Source: Clostridium sp. CM027 (GTDB lineage Bacteria > Bacillota > Clostridia > Clostridiales > Clostridiaceae). From it: a DNA stretch of 64,000 nucleotides. Location: contig NZ_CP077725.1 in assembly GCF_024730565.1 (NCBI RefSeq), forward strand, positions 310,001 to 374,000, given 5' to 3'. The notes beneath the pieces are model-generated. The model worked only from the letters and a program-made list of their open reading frames with translations. It made no database searches and was not told where the DNA came from. Below are positions 44,318-51,578 of the stretch, piece after piece (positions within the stretch are counted from its first letter, which is position 1; the number at the start of each line of letters is the position of its first letter). The position numbers were made by a program, and so were the translations under genes.

Positions 44318-44710
44318 ATGATAAAAAACATTTCTTATAAATTTAGGGATAGATTTTTTTCGAAATTTAAGATTGGAAAAATAATAATTATCATTATTGT
44401 AATGGTAGGCGTAGGTATATTCTTTCCGCATTTTTTTAGAAATACTTATACAGTAACCATTGCAAATAAACGAATAATAAGACATGATAATATTGATAGG
44501 TATTTAATTTATGCACAAATGGAGAATGGCGATATAAAGGTATTTGAGGATGCTAATAGTTTATTAGAATTTAAAATTCATTCTGAAGATGTGTACTGGG
44601 GATTGACAATTAATAGAAAATACGAAATTAAAGCATATGGCTTGAGTATACCTTTATTATCGTATTATCAAAATATCACAAAAATTAAAGGGTTAAATAG
44701 GGAAAAATGA
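44318..44710 (+). CDS. DUF1523 family membrane-anchored protein
   Basis: A 130-residue protein with a basic N-terminus, one membrane helix (about 20-41, Ile-rich) and an outer domain with 'YTVTIANKRI', 'YLIYAQMENGDIKVFED', 'DVYWGLTINRKYEIKAYG' and 'PLLSYYQNI'. This pattern is that of DUF1523; function unknown. AAAGGAG precedes the ATG and a terminator follows, so it is a single-gene unit. Confidence 0.75.
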   Translation: MIKNISYKFRDRFFSKFKIGKIIIIIIVMVGVGIFFPHFFRNTYTVTIANKRIIRHDNIDRYLIYAQMENGDIKVFEDANSLLEFKIHSEDVYWGLTINRKYEIKAYGLSIPLLSYYQNITKIKGLNREK

Positions 44711-44718
44711 AGTTATAT

Positions 44719-44757
44719 ATTGATTCGTTGTTACGATATCAATTTTTGTTCTTTTTT
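44719..44757 (+). terminator. Terminator after the DUF1523 gene
   Basis: ATTGATTCGT-TGTT-ACGATATCAAT stem (one bulged base) followed by TTTTTGTTCTTTTTTT. Confidence 0.8.
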
Positions 44758-44841
44758 TATTTTCATGAGACATACATTTATTATATGTTTTTGTGCATAT
44801 TTATACAGTAAGTTAATGCTCTTGCTTTTTATTAGGAATGA

Positions 44842-46002
44842 TTACTTTAAACTGTCATCAAACTCTTTTCTTATCATGGAAAGCAGGTTGTTATCAGTAA
44901 TAACATCGTACCCAGTACAAGCGAGTGCCGTAGCCCCTATAATCAAAGAATTATGGGCCTGATGCGTTATTGTTGCTTTAGCCATTTCATCGGTATGTAA
45001 GTTCAATTTTGGGTTTCCTATTCCAAGCAGAGGATGTATTGATGGTACAATGTAACTTACATTTCCCATATCTAGTGAGCCGATATTTTCTGGTGGGTTG
45101 ATATCTGTTATACCGCACATTCTCAAGTTTTCATTAAATGCATCAGATAAATTTTTATTAGTATTCATATCATCAAAAGAGGGCTCATATAAGCTGATTT
45201 TTACACTCGCCCCAGTCATGAGTGCGGCTCCATTTGCAATGTTTTTCACCTTTTGTATCACTTCTTTAAGATAGGCCTTTTTCTGGGCTCTTATGTAGAA
45301 TTTTGCAACAGCCTTATCGGGCACTATATTGGCAGCTACACCACCTTCGCTGATAATGCCATGTATTCTTACATCTGAGGTCACATGTTGTCTCATTGCA
45401 TTTATACCATTAAACATTAATAGCACAGCATCCAGTGCGTTAATTCCATTTTCAGGTGTGCTTGCAGAGTGGCTTGACTTTCCTGTAAAATCAAACTCTA
45501 GTGCTTCCATAGCCAAGGATGATCCACTTGAACATGTCTTGCCATACGGATGCATCATCATAGCAACATCAACATTGTCAAATACTCCTTGTTCAACCAT
45601 ATCAACTTTCGCACCAAATGTTTCCTCGGCAGGGGTTCCATATACTTCTATTTTCCCACCAACTTGGCTTATTACTTTGCTTAAAGCAACAGCTGCTCCG
45701 GCACTAATTGTTCCTATCATGTCGTGACCACAGCCATGTCCTATTCCTGGTAATGAATCATATTCACACAAAAATGCAATGGTTGGACCTTTTAGGTTAC
45801 TGTCATATATAGCTTTGAATGCAGTTTCCCTGTTTGCTATATTAATATCGACTTTGAAAGAATGTTCTTCAAGAAAAGATGTTAATTTTTCAACCGCTTT
45901 AAATTCCTCACAACCTAATTCTGGGTTATTATATATATAATCATTTATTTCCAATAGATCTTCTTTTATATTTTCAATTTCATTAATGATTTGATTTTTC
46001 AT
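44842..46002 (-). CDS. M20 family amidohydrolase (AbgB/PM20D2-like)
   Basis: A 386-residue zinc-dependent peptidase/amidohydrolase of the M20 family. Visible are 'NPELGCEEFKAV', 'FLCEYDSLPGIGHGCGHD' (metal ligands), 'GTPAEETFGAKVDM' (catalytic glutamates) and the dimerisation 'GKSSHSASTPENGINALDA'. The 'CEYDSLPGIGH' form fits the p-aminobenzoyl-glutamate or dipeptide hydrolase subgroup. AAAGGAG precedes the start at 46002; the longer reading to 46038 lacks one. On the minus strand, alone. Confidence 0.88.
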   Translation of the reverse strand: MKNQIINEIENIKEDLLEINDYIYNNPELGCEEFKAVEKLTSFLEEHSFKVDINIANRETAFKAIYDSNLKGPTIAFLCEYDSLPGIGHGCGHDMIGTISAGAAVALSKVISQVGGKIEVYGTPAEETFGAKVDMVEQGVFDNVDVAMMMHPYGKTCSSGSSLAMEALEFDFTGKSSHSASTPENGINALDAVLLMFNGINAMRQHVTSDVRIHGIISEGGVAANIVPDKAVAKFYIRAQKKAYLKEVIQKVKNIANGAALMTGASVKISLYEPSFDDMNTNKNLSDAFNENLRMCGITDINPPENIGSLDMGNVSYIVPSIHPLLGIGNPKLNLHTDEMAKATITHQAHNSLIIGATALACTGYDVITDNNLLSMIRKEFDDSLK

Positions 46003-46429
46003 CTTGTATACTCCTTTGTTCTTAGGCTTATATAACATAATAATTAAAATGGTTGTAACATTTGCTATATTTAAAATGGGAAATATGCATAATTATACGG
46101 TGATTAATATTTTTTGTCAAATATAAGTAAGCATGATTTCTGTGTTCACTTTATAAAGTTAATTGAGTATCAAGTATAAAAGAATTTTTAAAATGTAGTT
46201 TTAATGGAAGGTAGAAGTAAGATAGCTGTAACTGGTTATTAAATGGTCATTCACGGTAACACTTTCTTATTAATTACTACTTATATTATTAACAGCTTTT
46301 ATTAATTTATAATTTTTATTTTATGGTAATAGTTAGTGAAATAATGTTTGTTTATTTTTCATAATAAAATTTCAGCTTCTTGGTAAACATATAAGTATAA
46401 AAAAATTTAAATAAGGAGGTAATTTAATT
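46003..46429. other. Divergent intergenic region between the amidohydrolase and the YvlD-type gene
   Basis: About 430 AT-rich bases without a supported ORF. On the minus strand TTACAA, 17 bases, TTATAT near 46029-46057 could be the amidohydrolase promoter. I see no clear promoter on the plus strand, no repeat and no RNA structure worth naming. Confidence 0.45.
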
Positions 46430-46792
46430 ATGGAAAATAAAGAGAAAAAAGGTGCTTTTAATAGCTTAACAGGTATGATAATAAGATTTGTAGTAACTTC
46501 AATTATATTAGCTATAACGTCATTTTTAACACCAGGTTTTGTACTTGTGGGTCTACGGTCAATTATATTAGCGGCGGTAGTTATATCTTTAATAGATTAT
46601 TTAGTGGAAAAACTTATGCGCGTCGATGCATCGCCTTTTGGGAAGGGAATAAAAGGGTTTGTAATAGCGGCTATAATATTATATATAGCGCAATTCCTAG
46701 TACCTGGGATGAGAGTATCTATGATAGGTGCAATATTTGCTTCAATAGTCATTGGAATACTAGATGCTATACTACCAGGAAGAGCAATATAA
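46430..46792 (+). CDS. YvlD / phage-holin-superfamily-IV-like membrane protein
   Basis: A 120-residue protein with four hydrophobic segments ('MIIRFVVTSIILAITSFLTPGF', 'IILAAVVISLIDYLVEKL', 'FVIAAIILYIAQFLVPG', 'IGAIFASIVIGILDAILPG' regions). The pattern matches the YvlD family (phage holin 4_2), small membrane proteins often tied to envelope stress genes; it is not a phage gene here, as no phage genes are near. AAGGAGG precedes the ATG. Confidence 0.8.
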   Translation: MENKEKKGAFNSLTGMIIRFVVTSIILAITSFLTPGFVLVGLRSIILAAVVISLIDYLVEKLMRVDASPFGKGIKGFVIAAIILYIAQFLVPGMRVSMIGAIFASIVIGILDAILPGRAI

Positions 46793-46889
46793 TCGCTGGA
46801 GTGAGAGCATTAAAAATTAAAATTTATAGTTAGTACATTTTTGTAATAAACAGCAAATAATAAATTATATTTGAATATTGAATATTTTT

Positions 46890-46929
46890 AAAATGGTTAG
46901 GAGGAGCTTATGCTCCTCTTAACCATTTT
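46890..46929 (+). terminator. Long hairpin after the YvlD-type gene
   Basis: An 18-bp stem (AAAATGGTTAGGAGGAGC against GCTCCTCTTAACCATTTT, one G-T) with a TTAT loop. It has only a short T stretch on either side. The surrounding 46793-47107 holds no gene; a promoter for the next gene was not clear. Confidence 0.65.
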
Positions 46930-47107
46930 CATCACATTAAATCAATACAGATACAATATTATTCACCCGTGACATGCACAAACTACTTCTATATTTTCTA
47001 TCAATCTTTTTTTGAAAATTTGTGACATAATTTTTAATGTACATATTTTTAATTTGTAAACACAAAATAAAATTGTTCTTTTATTATTAAAGGGAGGAAG
47101 TAATTTT

Positions 47108-48658
47108 ATGGATGAAAAAAATTATGTATGTATTAATAAACAATTAAAATCAAAATCTTATTGGATTGATTCAACTAATGAAACAAACTATAAAGCTTTA
47201 GAAAAAGATGTTAAAGTTGATATAGCAATAATAGGGGGAGGTATTACAGGCATAACAACTGCTCTCCTTTTAAAAAATGAAGGGTTCAAAGTTGCGTTAA
47301 TTGAAGCAGATAAAATAGCCAAGGGAGCTACAGGGCACACCACAGCTTATATTACTTCACAACATGATATAATATATAGTAATTTAATTAGAAGTGTGGG
47401 AATTGAAAAAGCTAAGCAGTATGCAGATGCTAATGAAGGGGCAATAGATTTTATAGAATGTATGGTAAAAAAATATAATATTGATTGCGATTTTTGTAGG
47501 CTACCAGCATACATCTATACAACGGATGAAAACTATATAGATACTATTAAGGAAGAAGCAGAAGCTGCTAAAAGGCTAGGTATAAAAGCAAAATATGTTG
47601 AAAAGTTGGATTTGCCATTTTCAATAAAGGGTGCATTATGTTTTGAAAATCAAGCTCAATTTCACCCTAGAAAATACCTCCTTGAAATTGCTAAAAACAT
47701 TTCTAGCAATGATTGTAACATATATGAAAATACCAGAGCTGTAGATATTGAACATGATGATTTATACACTGTAATAACAGACACAGGCTTTAAAGTAATA
47801 GCTCCAATAGTTGTTTTAGCTTCACATTTTCCTTTTTATGATGGGTTAGGGCTGTATTTTGCAAGGCTTCGACCACAAAGGTCATATGTAATAACTGCAA
47901 AAATAAAGGATGAATTGCCAAAAGGTACATTTGTAGATGCAGGGGAGAAAGGTTGGTATTTTCGTTCACAAAAGTATAAGGATGTCCAGATGATAATTAT
48001 CGGGGGCCAAGATCATAAAACTGCTCATGGTGGTGATATGATAAAACATTATGTTAATTTAGAAAAGTATGCTGAAAAAAACTTTAGTATTGAAAAATTT
48101 TTGTATAGATGGTCGACTCAAGACTATATAACAATAGATGGTGTGCCATATGTAGGTAATCTTACTTCTTCATCAGAAAATATTTATGTTGCTACAGGTT
48201 ATGGTGAATGGGGAATGACAAATGGAACAGCGGCTGCGAATATACTAAGGGATATTATAGTTAATAAGGTAAGTCCTTATCAAGACGTATATAATCCATC
48301 GCGTAATATTTCAACTGATGGGATTAAGAATTTTGCTAAGGAGAATTTTGATGTTGCAAAGCAATTAATAAAGGGAAAACTTCAAGTTGGACAATATAAT
48401 ATTGAATTAAAAAATGATGAGGGAAAGATGGTAGAGATTGATGGAGAAAGGTATGGAGCATATAGGGACAAAAATGGAAAACTGCATATAGTTGATATAA
48501 CATGTACGCACATAGGTTGTGAACTGAAATGGAATAGTGCGGAAAAATCCTGGGATTGCCCTTGTCATGGATCAAGATTTACTTTTGAAGGCGATATTAT
48601 AGAAGGCCCAGCCGTTAACAGGTTAAATCACTACAAAGAAAGTGATAATATGGAGTGA
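47108..48658 (+). CDS. FAD-dependent oxidoreductase with C-terminal Rieske [2Fe-2S] domain (YhfW-like)
   Basis: A 516-residue fusion. The N-terminal DAO-type domain has the FAD-binding GGGITG at 43-48, 'LIEADKIAKGATGHTTA' and the C-terminal 'YVATGYGEWGMTNG'. The last 100 residues form a Rieske domain with CTHIGC from 466 and CPCHGS from 484, all four cluster ligands (two Cys, two His) present. Bacillus YhfW has the same layout; substrate is unknown. It looks like a soluble amine/amino-acid type oxidase coupled to one-electron transfer. GGGAGG precedes the ATG; a terminator follows. Confidence 0.88.
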   Translation: MDEKNYVCINKQLKSKSYWIDSTNETNYKALEKDVKVDIAIIGGGITGITTALLLKNEGFKVALIEADKIAKGATGHTTAYITSQHDIIYSNLIRSVGIEKAKQYADANEGAIDFIECMVKKYNIDCDFCRLPAYIYTTDENYIDTIKEEAEAAKRLGIKAKYVEKLDLPFSIKGALCFENQAQFHPRKYLLEIAKNISSNDCNIYENTRAVDIEHDDLYTVITDTGFKVIAPIVVLASHFPFYDGLGLYFARLRPQRSYVITAKIKDELPKGTFVDAGEKGWYFRSQKYKDVQMIIIGGQDHKTAHGGDMIKHYVNLEKYAEKNFSIEKFLYRWSTQDYITIDGVPYVGNLTSSSENIYVATGYGEWGMTNGTAAANILRDIIVNKVSPYQDVYNPSRNISTDGIKNFAKENFDVAKQLIKGKLQVGQYNIELKNDEGKMVEIDGERYGAYRDKNGKLHIVDITCTHIGCELKWNSAEKSWDCPCHGSRFTFEGDIIEGPAVNRLNHYKESDNME

Positions 48659-48704
48659 AAGATCTACGTCAAAATTCAATAAGCTTCATCTATAAAATTA
48701 GTAT

Positions 48705-48735
48705 ACTCCATACAATAATAGTATGGGGTTATTTT
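48705..48735 (+). terminator. Terminator after the FAD-Rieske gene
   Basis: ACTCCATAC-AATAATA-GTATGGGGT stem of 9 bp (one G-T) followed by TATTTTAC. Confidence 0.75.
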
Positions 48736-48738
48736 ACG

Positions 48739-48785
48739 GTGAAAGCCTTCGGTGATTTATTGTCCATCAGACCTTTGGACGTCAC
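48739..48785. other. Small structured intergenic segment of unknown role
   Basis: GTGA (48739) and GTCAC (48781-48785) can close a stem enclosing CCTTCGG and the hairpin GTCCA-TCAGACCTT-TGGAC (48762-48780). It is locally richer in G and C than its flanks. No family recognised. Confidence 0.35.
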
Positions 48786-48906
48786 AGTTTCATCAAGAGT
48801 ATTATGATTGAAATAAAAGTTGTTGTAAAATATTATTTTTATAATCATTTAATACATTTATTCTGAATATATTATTAATGATGAAATAATAATTTAGGAG
48901 TATGTT

Positions 48907-49830
48907 ATGATATCAAATCAAAAATTTATAAATCAATCTTTAGAGTTAAATCTATTCTTTCTAAGAATAATGAAGGAGCACTCCATATTTTTGGAGGCAG
49001 CATTTGTTATAAAGGATAGAAATTTAATCAATCAAGCGGATGCCTTTAAAAATGAATTTACTAGATTGCTTTCACATGCAATATCCTTGTCTGACGGAGT
49101 AATTCCTGTTAGAGTGTTAAAGGCAAATGAAATTTCGACTAAATATACAATGGATGCTGAGAGGGCGACTCAATTTGCTACTGGAATTTTTATAGACTCA
49201 AGCGTAACTGCTATGGAGAACTCATTAGTACCTGGAATGAATAATATGAACCTATCCATGTTAACTGAACATGTTTATGCGCTGAATTACAATTCTATAG
49301 CAGCGACTAATATGATTGCTAAATTCAAAGCCAAACTTAAAAGCGATGTTTTATCCTGCAAGGTATTTACTACCGCTTATCCATTGTTAATAGATCATAT
49401 ACTTAGGGAGGCAATATTCTTTGCAACGTTATTAACAAGATTACAAAATGGTATTGAGATTGATGTGCAAAGAGATATAGTTGAACAGGAAACCTTTTGG
49501 AACAGAATAATGTCAGAGCATTCTTACTTTATTAGAGGGTTATTAGATCCTATTGAAGTGGAACTATTCGATATATCAAATAATTTTGGGAAAGAATTTG
49601 AAACACTAAGAAAAGAAGCATCTGCTGTGAATAAATCTTCATTAGAGTTATCTGGCCTTACGGATAACACTTTAAGACAAACTATTAAGATTAGAGAATT
49701 TAAGACTCAGGCTACTGAAGGACTCTTAAATTGTAAAATCAAGTCAATAATTGTTCCGCTTTTGGCAGATCATGTCCTTAGAGAAGCCAATCATTATATA
49801 AACCTTTTAGAGTTATTCCGTGACAAGTAG
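48907..49830 (+). CDS. DUF2935 protein, duplicated hemerythrin-like helical domain
   Basis: A 307-residue helical protein of the DUF2935 family. The two halves repeat each other: 'MKEHSIFLEAAF' and 'MSEHSYFIRGLLDP' begin the halves, and 'LLIDHILREAIFFATLL' and 'LLADHVLREANHYINLL' end them. His and Glu at matching places suggest a di-metal four-helix bundle, as in hemerythrin-like proteins; this is inference. Function unknown, common in spore formers. TAGGAG precedes the ATG. Confidence 0.82.
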   Translation: MISNQKFINQSLELNLFFLRIMKEHSIFLEAAFVIKDRNLINQADAFKNEFTRLLSHAISLSDGVIPVRVLKANEISTKYTMDAERATQFATGIFIDSSVTAMENSLVPGMNNMNLSMLTEHVYALNYNSIAATNMIAKFKAKLKSDVLSCKVFTTAYPLLIDHILREAIFFATLLTRLQNGIEIDVQRDIVEQETFWNRIMSEHSYFIRGLLDPIEVELFDISNNFGKEFETLRKEASAVNKSSLELSGLTDNTLRQTIKIREFKTQATEGLLNCKIKSIIVPLLADHVLREANHYINLLELFRDK

Positions 49831-49911
49831 GACATTTAATATGTTAAAGTAAAGAAGGATTACATGGGAAATAAAGTTTTTCTATGAGTATAAAAATAAT
49901 GGATAAACAAG

Positions 49912-50154
49912 TTAAATTTTGATAGTACTTATTATTAAATAGGACATAAAAAATAAAATAAGAATCATATTATACAAGTATAAAATGGACCCTATAAGGG
50001 ATACAGTTAAAAAAAGAGGCATAATTGTCTCAAAGTTAACTGACTCTACTTTGTAGGGTATTTTTGTCATAATTGTATTGAACCACATGGATAGCCAGGA
50101 ATACGAGAAATTAATTCCATAAATGACCTTTCCCCACTGTTTTCCCTTTGCCAC
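49912..50154 (-). pseudogene. Possible remnant of a membrane protein gene
   Basis: An 80-codon minus-strand ORF from GTG 50154, protein-like in composition ('YGINFSYSWLSMWFNTI', then a hydrophobic C-terminal half). It has no ribosome binding site and an in-frame stop three codons upstream, so it is more likely a gene fragment than a functional gene. No family recognised. Confidence 0.3.
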
Positions 50155-50222
50155 TATAAATCAAATATTTCTTAAACGCAACAAGTACACTATGCTTGTG
50201 ACTAAATAATATATAAAAAGTA

Positions 50223-50264
50223 AAATAAGAGTTATATTATATTTCTATAATATAACTCTTATTT
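50223..50264. terminator. Perfect 19-bp hairpin in the intergenic region
   Basis: AAATAAGAGTTATATTATA (50223-50241), loop TTTC, then its exact complement to 50264, followed by ATTTTC. It can end transcripts from either side (deacetylase is downstream, so not its own). Perfect pairing suggests recent origin or selection. Confidence 0.6.
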
Positions 50265-50349
50265 ATTTTCAAATTATGCCTGCTGCTTTTATAGTAATTA
50301 AAGGGTTTTACATTCTTTTATAGAAGTTAAAAGAGTGGGAGGTGAGGGT

Positions 50350-50424
50350 GTGGATGTAAATGCTTTGAGGGATATAAAGAATTCTATGTATTGTATTACT
50401 GGCACTCTAACTCATTTTATATAA
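50350..50424 (+). CDS. Candidate 24-residue small ORF
   Basis: GGAGG (50338-50342) stands 7 bases before GTG 50350, which opens 25 codons to TAA at 50422 ('DVNALRDIKNSMYCITGTLTHFI'-like peptide, half polar and half hydrophobic). The binding site is as strong as for ribosomal genes here, but no homologue is recognised and the length allows chance. Confidence 0.3.
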   Translation: MDVNALRDIKNSMYCITGTLTHFI

Positions 50425-50472
50425 TAGCAAAATTATGAAAACTTAATAATTTAAGAAAGGTTTGATTATTTT

Positions 50473-51396
50473 ATGAAAAAATTATTTAACGTATTTGGCC
50501 TCTTAGTATTACTTATAGGTTCAGTATTTATTACTTATAAAATACATGCTCCGATTAAAATAACAGAGACGCAATCTTCTGTAGATAAGACTACAGATAA
50601 AGAAAACATAATTCAACCTACTGCCAGTGAACTCACGCTACCTCAAACTTCCTCGGACACAACTACGAAAAAAGCTCAAGTCATTTATGATATTTTAGGT
50701 ACAAGTAGTAGACCTACAATCTATCCCGATGCAGCAATGACAAAATGGAGAAAAAATGTAGTGAACTTAGCTAAAAAATATCCTTCTGACTTATATATTA
50801 ATGGCCAAAATGTAAACAAGGTAGTAGCACTTACATTTGATGATGGTCCAGACCCCACAAATACTCCTAAAATTATTAAAGTATTACGCGAGAATAATAT
50901 TCAAGGCACTTTTTTCTGTATTGGTAAACAAATCGAAGCATGCAAATCCATAATTAAAGAGGCCTATGAAGATGGAAATGTAATATCAAATCATAGTTGG
51001 GCTCATAAAGACTTCGCCACTATTAATGCATCTGAAATTAGGAATGAAGTAACTTTAACTGAAAATGAAATCAATAAGGTAATAGGAAAAACGCCTGCAT
51101 TAATAAGAGTACCCTATGGTGATACAAATGATGCTGTTCAGAATTCTTTAACAACATTAAATTACAAAAACATAATTTGGTCCACCGATACCTTAGATTG
51201 GGAGCAACGCGAAGTTGATAATATTGTTAAAAATGCAGTTGAAAACGTACGTCCTGGAGAAATAATCTTAATGCATTGTAATGAAGATAAAAAAGTCACT
51301 ACCGAGGCACTGCCACAAATTATTTCAAAGCTTAAAGAAATGGGATACAGCTTCGTTACTGTAGATAAGCTTTTAGAGATATCAGCATATAAATAA
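50473..51396 (+). CDS. Polysaccharide deacetylase (NodB family), membrane-anchored
   Basis: A 307-residue protein with an N-terminal signal anchor (about 7-24), a Ser/Thr-rich linker and a NodB domain. Catalytic features: 'TFDDGPD' (Asp123, Asp124), 'HSWAH' (metal His174 and His178), 'RVPYGD', 'DTLDW' and 'ILMHC'. It should deacetylate peptidoglycan or another cell-surface glycan outside the membrane; PdaA-type spore cortex enzymes belong to the same fold, but nothing here decides. AGAAAGG precedes the ATG. Confidence 0.88.
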   Translation: MKKLFNVFGLLVLLIGSVFITYKIHAPIKITETQSSVDKTTDKENIIQPTASELTLPQTSSDTTTKKAQVIYDILGTSSRPTIYPDAAMTKWRKNVVNLAKKYPSDLYINGQNVNKVVALTFDDGPDPTNTPKIIKVLRENNIQGTFFCIGKQIEACKSIIKEAYEDGNVISNHSWAHKDFATINASEIRNEVTLTENEINKVIGKTPALIRVPYGDTNDAVQNSLTTLNYKNIIWSTDTLDWEQREVDNIVKNAVENVRPGEIILMHCNEDKKVTTEALPQIISKLKEMGYSFVTVDKLLEISAYK

Positions 51397-51578
51397 TTAA
51401 AACTTAACTGAATGTCAATTTGCTTTAGTCAATTACACTGTATCCATAAGATATCAGGATCATATGCTACTATTTCTTTGATAATTCATTTGAGCACCTC
51501 AGCCTGAAATAAATTCATAATGATTAACAATAATAAATACATTATAAAAGTATATGAATATTATTTAAAGGAGAGTCT

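Larger units (their letters stand above)
49831..50472. other. 642-bp region between the DUF2935 and deacetylase genes; probable decayed sequence
   Basis: No solid gene. It holds a minus-strand ORF (49912-50154) that may be a remnant, a perfect 19-bp hairpin (50223-50264), and a 24-codon ORF with a strong binding site (50350-50424). AATAAAATAAGA followed by a TATATTAT-like stretch occurs twice (near 49953 and 50222), hinting at a duplicated or decayed element. Confidence 0.5.

Noticed and set aside
44720-44962. 80-codon plus-strand ORF
   Set aside because: It starts inside the terminator of the DUF1523 gene, lacks a binding site and its second half is antisense to the amidohydrolase 3' end.
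46430-46792. Prophage holin
   Set aside because: The protein fits the chromosomal YvlD family and no phage lysis, capsid or integrase genes are near.
51397-51578. Purine riboswitch before the molybdenum hydroxylase operon
   Set aside because: None of the conserved loop sequences of purine riboswitches was found in the 182-base leader region.
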